From: Primulina eburnea
Lineage: Eukaryota > Streptophyta > Magnoliopsida > Lamiales > Gesneriaceae
Assembly: GCF_022965805.1 (NCBI RefSeq)
Contig: NC_133102.1
Coordinates: 4,472,885-4,536,884, forward strand
Direction: 5' to 3'
Length of the DNA: 64,000 nucleotides
Part shown: piece after piece, positions 1-12,670 of the stretch
Numbering within the stretch: the stretch's first letter is position 1
How the letters are laid out: the number at the start of each line of letters is the position of its first letter
Notes under the pieces: generated by a model
The model's input: only the letters and a program-made list of their open reading frames with translations
What the model was told of the DNA's origin: nothing
Databases searched by the model: none
Program-made: the position numbers and the translations under genes

Positions 1-3000
1 CAATCCTTTACTATGATCTGCCATTCCCCGAGTTAACTTCTTCATGGTTGCACGGACTAGGTCTTCAACACAATTCAACCTGATGGATTAACCAAGTTTT
101 CCTTCAAATATCAAAACACGAAGACTCTGACAACGCAAGAAAAATGTAACATAGGAAAACCTCCATCCAAAGTAGCCTAGACAATATGACACGAGATAAA
201 AATTGGCCAAACTCCCTTCCAATACTTTTAATCCACGCATATGTTTACTGTCAGGGTAGATAGCCAACAACCTAACCATTGGTCATAGCTTTTTTATATT
301 TTTTTTGTAAAACATTCTTTAATTAAATCATAAGTTATATGTATTTTTTGACAAACTATGCATCTGTATATATATACACGCTTGGACATTGATGAATACA
401 TTGAGGTTACCACAATCTATGGGAATGTAGTCATACACTAGATGTCAATCATCAAATACTTCTTCTGTGACTAAAGTCTCTAAATTATGTTCTTACTTAA
501 TTAGCGATCAAGAATAAAATTCCCCACCTGACAAAATCAAAACTAATATTCATAATATAGTGTTTCTGCATTTCATCATTGCCAAGATAAGACATCGACT
601 CACATGAATAGGAGTCCATATGAAATGAATTCATTGAACCACTCTTAACCTAAATTTCTCTAAATGGTTTCCACCATTTGAGTCGAGAATTATGTTACAA
701 CTTTGTAGTCCAAAGCATAACTAGGGCCATGGAGCCTGAGGCGTAAGGAGAGGCGCAAGCGTCTCACCGAAGCAAGGCACACATTTTTAAATTTTTTTAA
801 AAAATATATTTATTTTAGAATAAATACATTAAAATATGAAATGATTAAGTCACAATGTGACACAAAACAAAACATAATTAATAAGTTCATAGTAAGTGGT
901 AACATGATTAAAATTCTTCAATCATCCAAATCAAGTTATCTTCTTCCATCGAATCGTTAGAATCCCCAGAACTTTCGGACTTGTATTCTTCTTGGTCTTC
1001 AACATTTCTTGATCAACATTAATTTCTTCTTCCTCCTCATCCAAAAGATATGATTGGATGTAGATGTCCTCGCCTCGTTCTTCTGTTCAGCGCTCTCTTC
1101 TTCTGATTCCGCATTGGGGCGTGTTAAGTTGCTAGGGTTTGAGTTTTTTGTTTTAAGCAAATAATTAAAAAAATATATGTGCGCCTGAGTATACTTCCAG
1201 GGCTAGTCCAGGCGAGCGTTTGGGCTTCCCTTAGGGAATCACTGCTCCTAGGGTCCTCACCTGGTAGCGCCTCTTGCTCACACGAGGGCGCCTTGGGTTA
1301 AGGCGAGAGGCGCCACCAAATGTGGACCCTTAAGGCGAGATGCGCCACCAAGCGAGGACCCTGTGCCTGGGGTCATCCCTTGAGGCGAGAGGCGCTTGCC
1401 TTTGACAATTATGGTCCAAACATCATTAAAGTTCCGGCCAGTAGCATTGTAACTTGACTTGTTTTCTATCTCTACAAGGTCACAATTAGAGGTATAAATA
1501 AATTGAATCGAGCCAAATATATATTAAGAAAATTTTAAGGAACAAATTGGATATATTTGAGCTCAAGTTTGATAAAAAGCTTGAAAATTCTAAAAAATTT
1601 GCTCGAATTCGGTTTATCTTAGAGCTCGAGTTTGAGTTCAGCTCGAAACATTTGAACATGTTCACAAGCTATTCGAACTATTGATCGAAACGATTACTTG
1701 AAAGGTTATATATATTTATTTAATATATAATTATATTATATTAATAAAATATTATAACTCGAGAGGGGTTCGCGAACTATTGATCAAATGAATCAAATAT
1801 TTTTTAGCCGGCTCGATTAGTTTGTACCTTTAGTCACTATGTAGAAAATTCGGTGTTATTATGATTTGGATGGGAGTTGGTGAATCGTAGTTGAAGTTTT
1901 ACCATTCATACATAGTGGAATGTCCTATATGTTATTTCAAGTGTACCATTCGGTGTTATTATAATTCAGATAGGAGTTTGTGAATCGTAGTTGAGGTTTT
2001 ACCATTCACACACAGTGGAATGTCCTATATGTTATTTCAAGTGTACCATCCTAATCATCTATTCCCTACGTAAAGGCGTATTTTGTAAAAAAATCATTTT
2101 TATAATATCATACCGATTGGCTGTGATGCTTTGGGATGTACACATGGTTATTGAGGTTTCATCATTCATACATGTGGAACGTCCTATATGTTCTTTCAAG
2201 TGTACCACCCTAAAAAAAAAATTTAATAACATATGGATTGATTGTGATGCCTTGAAATGTACATATGATATGGTTATTGATTTCATAATGGGGTAAACAA
2301 ATATTGGATAGCGTTATGGTTTTTTCTCATGAGTCTTAGTGTATATAATTTCCTTTGTGATTTTAACTCTATATTCGAACATAATCCAGATGGGGCTCGA
2401 ATTGCAGGACATGTAAAGAAGACTGTGTTGTACTTAGTAAAACTTAAATCAAGAGCAAAAAAAAACCTCCTTGATATTCAAACCATCTGCTGTGGCTCTT
2501 CTGGATTCTAACGAGCCTTAAAAATCGTGTTAGGCAAAATACAAATGATTTCAATCCTTGTTTCAAAAGGATCATTTCCAGCCTATTCACATGAACCAGA
2601 AAATAGTCTCGTGCCAATTCTTTTGGGGTGATCTCATTCGGTATGTGCCGAAAGAAAGATTAAACATGACAGGAAAAGATTCTACAGTTGCATCTAATAC
2701 AGGACAAGACAGAAAGTCGATCCATCCACAACATTTGCGAGACGTTACCTATGCATGTGAGTTATTTATTCATAAGAATTGTTTTGAAAAAATTGATGGC
2801 CACGAGTTAAAGAATTAAAGAAGTTTATTATTTTCTGGTATGTATCAACTCACACATACGAAACCTCAGCAATTACTCCACAATCAACATTTGGCACCAA
2901 AACATAGAAAATCAACTTGTGGGAGCTTCGTAGAAGTTGGGGAACCACATCTGATGCGAAGGTTGGAAAATATATTGAAGTTAGCAGCAATAAAACCCTA

Positions 3001-6000
3001 GCAATCTATGGTGTCTGATCTATGGTGACCATTACATGCCCGCTCAAAAAGAAAAAAATGGTTGTTACCATAAAATTTCTTAAGAGTTTTCTTGAGGCCT
3101 AGAGTGATATGGAACTTTGTAGTAATGCTGATTACATCTTTCAACTCTTACTGTTCGAAAAATAATGCTTTTAACAGCTTAGTGAACTCCCCGATTTTTA
3201 TTTTTATTTTTATTGGTGCGCCATGGATCAGTGGAGCTGCATAGTCTGGATGTGGTGGTGCCACATAAGAAAATAAAGACAAGTGGAAAAGCCACAGCCA
3301 ATGTTCACCACTTCAAGCAAGACGCTTGATAGGAAACCCTGATTCAAATGCTATAAATTTCTACACTTCAATAGAAGGTGTGTTTTGGTTAAACCCCAAC
3401 CGGAGAAGGTACCCAAGTACAAATGAAAATATAATTTAAAAGTATATACACATATTAGTTAATCTGACAAACACCACATTTCAATTAGGAAAAAATCATG
3501 CCCAGAGTAAGTGATAAATCGAATAAACTTACCTCTCTGAGAAATCTTTGTACAGCTCAGAGAAGTCTTCTCCGAGCCTATCTGATGGTTGCCCAGTCAC
3601 GATTTTGTAACCACATAAACTATTAGTTGCATTAGGAGCCTGTCCCAACCACAAAAGGAGGATGAGCAATGAACATGAATGTGAAACACAAAATGAGTGA
3701 AAGATGTATGGTCAGGGAATGTCAATGACCTTATGAGCTAAATGGTGGAATCTGTACAACAAGCACTCAACAGAAGTAAAGTTCATTTCTTCTCCTGCTT
3801 TTCTTTGAGGCATGGCCTTCTGAAACATCATAAAAAATGTTGCATGAGGCATAATCCTCGTATCAGAAAAAAAAATACCCAAATTAAGTTCCTGTTGTCA
3901 AAAGACTGACTAGACAAAACAAAATAAGATTCAAGATTGCATTCTTGGGTATGAAAGAGAACGTATGTTAATATGTTTCTATTCACACACAGATATATAT
4001 AAAGAGAGAGAACAGTACCCCAGCACAGTGAAAAAACAGGGTAAGAAAATAATCTATTTTAAGGTGGAGGTGGATGAAACATATAATTTTCTGTTTTTAA
4101 CTTTTTCATGTACATATCGAACATTCATAGCAATACCGTAAAGAACGTGAAGTGTAGATTCTTGAGCTTGCCTTTAAGAGTTGAACAACAGATGGGAGAA
4201 TTTGTCTCGAGTCTTGCGGAGATGTGTAAGGTGAACCCTCAGCAAGGTTTTTAAGCAGGTCTACTTTTCGTTCTTCAGGAAGCTGGCAACAAGCAAAAAA
4301 CAGTCATATTCCTGACTCAAAGATCTAGAATGAATGCACTACATCTTGGCATTTTCAAGCAAGTCCAGCCACCAACAAAGAGCAGAGAACCACTATTAAT
4401 TCCATCGACATATAGCATTTTAAATCTATGGCCCAAATAAGTGCTGTTAAACACAAATAAACCTCACACAAAATTTAAAAAAAAAAAAAGAAATAGAAAT
4501 TGTGGATTGTGTTTGGATATGCAATCCAACAGACCAAAATGCTTCTGTGAAGCTCGTCTGGAATACAAAATCTATTCAATTTCTTATCCCAAAACATGCA
4601 AACACAAATACAAATAATCTAGACAATATCCACACCTACTCATAGTTCCCAAGGAATAAAAAACATTGTATAAACTTGAGCATGAGGCAGACCTCAAGAA
4701 CCACATTATCAAACTGTGTATGTTAGTAATTTAATGGTTGAATACCCTTTGCTTGGGGTAAGAAATATATCTGTTACGAGTCTTACGACTATGCAAAATT
4801 GATAAAAACGTACGAACACTCTCAAAATGAACTCAAACACAATAAACATCCATCCAAAATTGTATAAATGATCTTCAAACAAAAAAAAAATGTACAAATG
4901 AGAAAGACTGTGAAGGCCAAAGTAAGAATAAAAATTCTTTCAAGATTTAACAGATTCTTGAATACTCTACGTTTCTCGATTCAAAAGCACCCAAAAAATA
5001 TAAAGGTGCAATCTCGCTGCTTAGATTTCCCAATTTTCAAAACAATATTGATATGTGTAAACAGTATAACGTTTCTCCATTCAAATGCACAAAAATAACA
5101 TACAGGTAAAATGCCACTGCTTAAATTTCTGAAATTCTAATCAGTATTATTATGATACTCAAACATTCTATAATAGTCCAACTTTAGCCATGCGCATAAA
5201 ACATAAATCTAGCCTAAATGCCTGGAATTTTGCAAGCCTGCACAGCTACATATGATATGAATGATACTTTTTCTTTCATCCAGAAACGTAATCTAGCTAC
5301 ATATGCAAGTCATTCTCGATTATAATGAAATAAAAGTTCGCTAAAACAAGTCCTTCAAAATGGCACATAAAAGCACATAGCGCAGTTGAAATGTTAACCT
5401 TATCACAAACAGGAAACATGTGCTTGTTCAAGTAGTTGAAAAACTTGCTATTGGATGCACCCCTCTGCAAATCAAGTATGAGTTATAAAACAAACACCAT
5501 GAAATAACATAAAAGGAAGATGGCCTTGAGGAAAAGCTATGAACCTCAAAAAATGGAAGAGCCATAAACAGACAGGAAATCAGTCTATCATTATGATCTC
5601 CATCTGTAACCTGCACATGAGAAGATTCCGATAATTGAGCAGATCATAAACTGGGATTTGGAGATGGATTTTTATTTTCGAACTGAGAATTCACAACCAT
5701 TGGGAATCAGCACCAAACTCCAAGATGTGCATACATTGACAAATAAGTAGGCGAAAAAAGCTACTAATATCTTTATTAATAGTTACTAGAGAAATACTCA
5801 CATTGAATTGTGCATCAAGATCAGCTTGGTCTTCAATTATTTCAATAAGTTCTTGTACCCGCTCTGGGGGAGCTTTCTCACCAAACATGGTCAACGTTTT
5901 CAAAAAATCCATAAACATCTTAAATTCAGCTCCTGTCACATCTCGTAGACTCTGCAATTTAATTCCACCAAAAATGCATATTATTTAAGTATTTAACAAT

Positions 6001-8595
6001 CACATCCCATAAGAACTGCTTTTAACTTGGCATTTTTTGCAATGATATTGGATTCTTAGATCGTAAACTAAAAATTTTGAAAACAAGGTAAAGATTATTA
6101 TGGTGTGTTAAAAAGATGTTAACTGGGACATGTACTTTTCACAATATCGCAATTGGCACACGAGTATTGCAACTACTGTCAAATAAGTGCATGACTAAAG
6201 GGCATGGTCAATTAAGTGCAAGATTAAAAGGCATGCTCACTCCATCCATTTTAAGGTACTTTAGACCTTTTGCAGATTTAAAAATTATAGAACAGAAAGG
6301 TGTAAAGACTCTTATGTGACTATCTGGCTTCAAGTCATCACTAGTTTATTTCTTCACTTTCTTCCCAGTTTTCTCTCCAGTGTTGCCGTGAAAGTTTCTC
6401 CCACTCATTGTAGTACCAGTGTATCACCACCCAACCATGAACTACCACCGACATTGTTTTCCATCCTTTCCATAAACCATCATAACCACATTTTGTTATA
6501 TTTACACGTAATTCTTACTTTGTACTCTCGAATTAAGTTTCATGTCCATAGACAGAAGGTAATGGCATTAGATTTCCCAATTCAATTTCAGTTGGCTGAT
6601 ACTTGCCACTATGATCAAGGTAATTTCACCAATATCCACACAACACTTGTGTACCAATTAAGCTATCATGAAAAGCATGTCTACCAAAAATGACATTACT
6701 TGGAACACATGGATAAAAAATAGATTTTGCCCAAAAAAATAGATAATCTTATCAGATATCAATACCAAGGAAGAGCTAGAAAAGGAGAAACATAAAGGAA
6801 CCTTTTTAATCAAATCGGTAATGTGCCTCTCCATTTTCTCAGGTGGCCTTAAGAGCTCAGCTTTGAGTGGGAAGACCTGAATAACAGATTTCAATGGAAG
6901 GAAATAACAAAGGTTTATCACTAACTTCTAAGACCAAAAAAGGAAAAGCAATACTATCAACTCAACATTAGCCACGTAATCGAAACATATATCTTCTCAC
7001 CTTGTCTTTAATAAAAAGTAGGGTCCTCTCACGAAGATTTTCATCAGTTATCTGCTCATCAACACTCTCAATGTGCTTAAACAGGGCTGTCAAAGAAGCT
7101 GCGACAAGAACAAAAGAGTATATGGCTATATGCTCTCTTAATGATTCAAGACCAAAACAAAGTAGTAACACCACCAAAGGTAACCCATAACTCATCCCCT
7201 TCTACAATCCACAAAAGAATAAAAAGACATGAGGCGAAAAGGTTAAAAAGCGAAAAATCTAAATTTTAGTTGATTATGAAGTAAAATTGAGTTTGTAAAG
7301 ATTTCAGCATTAAAAGGTAAATTACGGTCGACGAATAGGAATAGCCCATTTCAATTAACAATCAAAATATCGAGATGGTCGTCAGTTCAATTAAAATGTC
7401 AATATATGATGATGGCAGTGGCTAACATAGTGAGTAGTAACATAGCAGAATGAAATGATCAGAACTTTGTGCATGTCAGTAGCTCCTGCCCCATGATGAT
7501 CGCAACCTCAAATAATCACACAGTTGTTCTAGAAGCATTTAGGCCCTTGTTTTCCGATGGGAATCTTGGTAGCATATGCTTGCTAATTGCCACGATGGTT
7601 AGTTATACAAATCCAAAATATCGTGATAGCCACAAAGTACGCCATGAATTCAAGGAATGATCAATCACTAAACCAACCTCGTGGGTTGGGTGTAACACCT
7701 GCGTGATACTATAGCACTGTTCATTGTTCCTAAATCCATGTGCCTATATAAGGTGCAAAATACAGACCAGACACTCGTACAATTCAAATATCAGTAAATT
7801 ACCTTTAACATCTTGCCTCAGTAAGGATAAAAGTGCTTTATTTACTGCATCACGCTCCACATTTTCCTCTAAAGCCATCAAGAAGACAAAAGGTTACATA
7901 AGAAGTAGTGTGTTTCTTCACTGTTAGTGGCAACGTACGTGTAACATTACGTGCATGACACTTTTCGCATAGGTATTAGGTACTCGGAACACTTCATACC
8001 AGCAGTGAGGAGTTGCGCAAGAATGTCGACAATTTTAGAAAGGTGCTCGGGTGTATCTTTGCAGAAAAGTGGAAGCCCTCGAATAGCTTGCACCCGAATC
8101 TGAAAATGTGGTAATTAGAAAGCAAAACATTTAGAGAATGCAGGCTAACAATTTCAGGTTTATACACATAAAATTTAACTCTTTGGCACGATTGAGATAA
8201 TATGAAAGGAAAGAGCTAACCCCAAGTTCTTCCGCTTCACACAAATCAAGATGCGCATCGACAGCATTAACAGAGAGGCCAGGGAAATACTTAAAAAATC
8301 TCGGAATCAGCTGCGCAGCTAATTGTCTCGCCTTAACACTACTGCTTTTCGCCGCCTTTATTATGTTCTCATAATCCTCGGCGTGCTACTCAGAAACCAT
8401 AAATCGTACGATTAAAACCTAATCTTCCAAATACCTCAAATTCGAAGTTCAATTAAGAACCAAGAAACGCGGAATCCAAAATACAGGAAAGAGTAAAGAA
8501 TTTTGAACCTGAGACTTGTCTTTGACCTCATTGAGACGTTCTCCATACTCATAAAGCTTCTCAATGTCTTTCGAATCGTCCGAGACTTCTGCCAT
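1..8595 (-). CDS. API5: API5-like (apoptosis inhibitor 5) protein, 3'-truncated by the window edge
   Basis: Homologue of apoptosis inhibitor 5, a nuclear helical-repeat (HEAT/ARM-like) scaffold; plant members have been linked to tapetal cell death. Thirteen exons are visible: 8595-8509 (start MAEVSDDSKDIEKLYEYGER), 8385-8221, 8099-8000, 7868-7803, 7098-7001, 6876-6802, 5951-5802, 5610-5545, 5464-5399, 4282-4172, 3819-3730, 3639-3533 and 79-1. Together they keep one open frame of 420 codons. Recognisable family blocks include RGLPLFCKDTPEHLSKIVDI, SLRDVTGAEFKMFMDFLKTL, KAGEEMNFTSVECLLYRFHH, GYKIVTGQPSDRLGEDFSEL and RATMKKLTRGMADHSK. Family members are about 540 residues, so roughly 120 C-terminal residues lie left of the window. 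All introns read as GT-AG except the one after exon 10, which uses GC (AAAG|GCAAGC). The last visible intron (80-3532) is 3.45 kb and full of repeats. No frame breaks are seen, so the gene looks functional. Confidence 0.93.
720..1440. repeat. GC-rich repeat block with a decayed ORF tail, inside the API5 intron
   Basis: The edges are rich in iterated AGGCG/GCGCC words (720-780 and 1195-1405) around an AT-rich core. On the minus strand 1003-912 reads as a very acidic C-terminus (EDQEEYKSESSGDSNDSMEE, then DNLIWMIEEF and a stop), with a frame break just before it. This resembles the tail of a plant hAT-type transposase, but that identification is weak. No clear terminal repeats or target duplication were found. 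Confidence 0.4.
1849..2210. repeat. Tandem repeat, period 100 bp, two full units and one partial
   Basis: Units 1849-1948 and 1949-2048 both begin TTCGGTGTTATTAT and end TTATTTCAAGTGTACCA, with a few substitutions. A diverged partial third unit lies at about 2144-2210. It sits in the long API5 intron and accounts for the short ORFs there. Confidence 0.8.
2300..3500. other. Remainder of the long API5 intron
   Basis: Several short ORFs of 60-86 codons occur, but none shows a recognisable domain or codon conservation. I see no gene here, and the stretch is best read as intron sequence of API5. Confidence 0.5.
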
Positions 8596-9706
8596 AGCAC
8601 ACTCAGTTCAAAGTTTGAGAAAAGAGTGACAGCGTGGCTATAGTTACACGATCCTTGTATGTAGTGTAGCGTGACGCACAATATTGGCGAGTGTGATGAA
8701 CCAATGCCGTCTTGTTGAGGGGAACTGTTTGACCGGTGAGGAAAGAGAAGGGACCCGACTCGAATTAATTTCGGGCTTGTGTTGTGATCCATCTTTATTC
8801 GAAATGTTTCTTTATTTTTAAATGAAAAATATTTAAAATTATTAAAATAAAAAAAAAAATCAGACCTAATAAATAACCAAAAAACAAACTAAATCGTAAA
8901 AACATTAATATATACTAGTTATTCTGCACACGCGATACGTGTGTCTATAATATTTTTTATTATTATCGATGAACTAAAGTAAAATTTGACAAATTATGGA
9001 AAGACCAAATTGATATTTGAATTTTTTAAATAATAAAAAAAGTGTATGTTGAATTTTTAAAACAAAAAATGAAAATATAATATTAGTATCATACAAAGGT
9101 AAAGTTGGAAGAAAAAGTTGGTGTCCTTCTTAAGTAGTTACTATCATGCTCTCAACCTTAATATGATATAAAAATAGATAAGACCAAAATACAAATTATT
9201 TTAAAAAATCACATATATATTTATCATAAAAAACATCATTAAGGATAATTTGTTATTTTTTTAACATCATTAAAAAATACGACTGTTGCACAAAATTCTA
9301 TATCATGTGGTAACATAGGTCTCATAGTTAAATTACAATTGTCTCGTATCATCCGTAATCTTAAAAATCAAAAAACATATTAAACAATCTCGAAAATGGT
9401 GTAGTAATGAAAATTAGTCTGCATAAATCATTATTTTAATTTTTAAAGTTCTTAATTAATTGAATGTAATCTCTAATAAGATTTTACACAAAAACTAATC
9501 TATACACAAATAACATGATCACAGGATTGCTAGTTCAAAAGTAAAGCTGAGAATGTAATCATACAAAATTACTAGCTCGTAATTGGTAAATTCTCTTTTT
9601 TATGTCCAAAAATATTATTTTTTATTGTCGAATACATTTCTATCATTATAAATAAAAGTAGCTGTAAGCAGTAAGCCTGATATGCATGCATGAAGAATGA
9701 ACTAAC
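8596..9706. other. API5 upstream region
   Basis: 8596-8790 should hold the API5 5' UTR and proximal promoter. Beyond 8800 the sequence becomes very AT-rich. At 8918-8945 a repeat-like motif (ctgcacacgcgatacgtgtg) occurs; a diverged relative is at 44937-44985. No coding remnant of the missing SNI1 3' half was found here. Confidence 0.5.
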
Positions 9707-11547
9707 CTTTAAATGAACAATTTCGAGGCAGAAAATCTCCTTCAAGGAATATGATGAGATGCTGAAGCAGTAGCATGTTCTTCAGGAACTAGAATACGAA
9801 CAAGTCAATTGGTGACCAATGTGCGCACTAATTTTCACCATAATTTTTTTACAGCATTCATAATTAGAAAAAAAAAAAGTGCCCTCCCAACCACCCCCCT
9901 AAAAAATAGATAGATAAAAGTTTCAAAACAACGGAGGACTAAAAGACTTGACAGTCATCATTGACGTCGGAAAAAAGAGTACAAAAGGAGAACATGCATT
10001 TGCTGAGGTGTGAACTAACAGGGAAGATGGAATTGAGAAAAGCAACGAGTTGCTCTAGTAACACCATGCAGATATAAATCTTGGGAATTGAAGCAGGGAG
10101 AATTCCAAAGTACTATGAGACCAACACCAGTTGAGATGATTAGAAGCTCTAACGAGATTGCACGCAGACGCCAGGCAACACATGCCAATGGCTTTATATT
10201 GTCATATTTAGAGATACTTCACATATTAACAACCTTTGGGCACAAAAGAAGAATAAGCCAGTGTCAGCTATCTTAAAAAGTTATTTTCCCAAAATTCACT
10301 AACCACAAGTTCCATTACTTCAGATTTTCCCTCTTTATCCACTTTAGCAACTTCTTGTTTCAGAGAATGAAAACCCTGAAATTGACTATTGATATTTTAC
10401 TATCTTCAAGAATTGCAAAATTAAGCTGTTGAGATGGGATGTCACCATAAATATAACATAATAATATAGAGCATGAAGAAGTTTGTTTTCCTCCTTAACA
10501 ATAATAATTTGGCAAAACAGCATCGGAGAGAGGGCCAAATTCACACACCAAGGAGTCCACTGACCCTCTTGGGGTTTGTTGGCTTCGTCCCTCTCATTGT
10601 AAAGGTCCAACCCAAAACTAAATGGCAGCCACGCCTGTTATAAAGTGGAGAAGCCATTCATTGCTCTTCCTTTAAAGTAGACTGTAATATTTACAACCAA
10701 ATAATTGGTTCATGAATCATTTGTGTAATTAATTACCTCTCGAACTACAATGAATTTGAAAAGATTGGTTGAATGTGAAGATGAAGATGATTCTGACTGT
10801 TCATTAGACAAGAAAACCCGAAGAAAATGCTACATCGAAAGAGACCATTTAACCAAAGGCAAATAAAGAGAATATTGGAAACTATGAATAAAAAAAGAAA
10901 AAGTGAAAAAAAAAAAAAACACCATCTTATGCAATTCAATGAGAAGCTGATAACTTTCCATTATTAAATCTAGTGAATCCACGTCCTGATCATAATATGA
11001 AAAACTGACTCAAACATTTTCCTATATATTCCACCAAAATGAAAATTAAGTCAGTGGAAGCATGTCATATATCCATATTAATTGATCTATTAAGCCGATT
11101 ACGGTTGTGAACAAATATGGAATCTTCAAGTCATATGTCACAATTTACGATAATCATTCAAAAAATGACGAAATTTTATGGAATCTTTAAGTCATATGTC
11201 ACAATTTACAATAATCATTCAAAATTGACGAGACAAAAATTTCTTCATCACATACCTTGTGGGTGCGCTTCCGTTATCAGAAAGAAGAGAAGCAGTCCGA
11301 ACAGCTTCAAGAAAAGCAAGTCCTAATTAAGTAAAACAGACAAAACTCGAAAGGAAGATGGCAGGTAAATAACACTGGAAAACACTATCAGAATTTTAAC
11401 CCAATGAAAGAAACTAGAAAAAAAAAACGCACCGTCATCCTTGAGGTGATGAGAGAATTTGAAACGATTGAAGCCGGAGTTGTCGAGTATGGCCATTGTG
11501 TTCTCTTCCATTCCTCCGTACGTGCCTTCGCCAGCAACCCTTCGCAT
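9707..11547 (-). pseudogene. SNI1: SNI1-like gene fragment (N-terminal part only)
   Basis: SNI1 is a negative regulator of plant immunity and a SMC5/6-associated protein, normally about 430 residues. Exon-like pieces in order: 11547-11433 (MRRVAGEGTYGGMEENTMAI...), 11322-11256 (LAFLEAVRTASLLSDNGSAP), 11021-10986 (KMFESVFHIM), 10985-10923 (DVDSLDLIMESYQLLIELHK), 10829-10737 (FLSNEQ...FIVVRE), 10634-10565 (AWLPFSFGLDLYNERDEANK), 10375-10304 (FHSLKQEVAKV) and 9788-9707 (LEGDFLPRN). The order and spacing follow the family. Between the KMFESVFHIM and DVDSLDL pieces the frame shifts with no room for an intron. The junction between the AWLPF and FHSLKQ pieces is also out of phase. Nothing matching the C-terminal half exists before the API5 start. 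I infer a truncated, frameshifted pseudogene, though short transcripts could still be made. Confidence 0.72.
11117..11236. repeat. Tandem duplication, period 61 bp
   Basis: The block starting ATGGAATCTTCAAGTCATAT at 11117 recurs at 11178 with few changes. It lies in an intron of the SNI1-like remnant. Confidence 0.8.
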
Positions 11548-11699
11548 CTCGGTGTCCCAAGTTCAGAGATTCCCCAAATCGAAACCTTCACAGAGAATGA
11601 AAGGATTGCTGTGATACCAAATGCCGTTTGTTGTGCAACTCTCCCGCCATGAGTACTTTAAGTAATTGTCGCCGATTGCGAAAAGTATTTTAATTTTTC

Positions 11700-12660
11700 A
11701 AAAAAGAATATGTTTTGTTTTTTTTTTATAAATTATATTGTTCTATGCCTTGTTTTTTTATATTTATTATTATTTGGTTATTAAATGTTTTTTTAAAAAT
11801 TCATTTTTATCATGATTGTATTGATGAGTTCAGATAATGTCTATTTGAATTGATATTTAAGGGTCTCGGAGAAATAACAGGCAAATTTATCATAATTTAT
11901 GAAATCAACGATCAACAACCAATATATTTCTTTCTTTGATTTTGAAGAATAAGCGACCATTATCTTGAAAATCCAAATTTATCGTTATCTTAATACAATT
12001 GTCCATTAGTTGATCCAAATGTAGCGTGTTTTATAGTGTTGCGACCTGGCTCATATATTGTTTTGCTCGTCGGATAGGACAATGAAAATGTAGAGATAAC
12101 TTGAAAAATAAGAATGGCTTGATGATTTGTTAACTCGTTACACGACATGATGCAAAAATGTTACATCTTATTATTCCGCCAATCAGTGAGAAAGTGACTG
12201 AATTTTTTACTTATTGTAAACAAAAAGACAACTTAAAACCTCAAAAAAGATGTAATAATAAACTGCTAAAACATGGTCAGAACCTAACAACTAGTTAACA
12301 ACTAGTGAACTGTCCATGCCAATATTGAAATATATATAATTTGGTATCCAAAATCCCATGTCATTGATCTATGGATTGGTCCACAGAATTATCTCAACAT
12401 TGATGATCAATGAGATCATGAAATTCATTGCCATAAAGACAGGCCAGGATATATTCATGTATTTATATATATTTTTTTAAAAGAGTATGCTACAGCTTGA
12501 AGAAGTACTGGTTACAGTTATCGTCCAAATACAATACAATGAAAGGGAACTAAAATGGGAAAATGGTTTAACATGACTAGCAGCATGAGAATATAATACT
12601 GATTACGAACTAAATATGGTTTTCAAATATCCAAAAGCATAATATCGCCATCTTCTACCA
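11700..12660. other. Intergenic, no gene seen
   Basis: AT-rich sequence between the SNI1 remnant and the 3' end of the PDAP1-like gene. The last ~200 bases should include the PDAP1-like 3' UTR. No repeat boundaries or ORFs of interest were recognised. Confidence 0.4.
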
Positions 12661-12670
12661 GCATATATGA

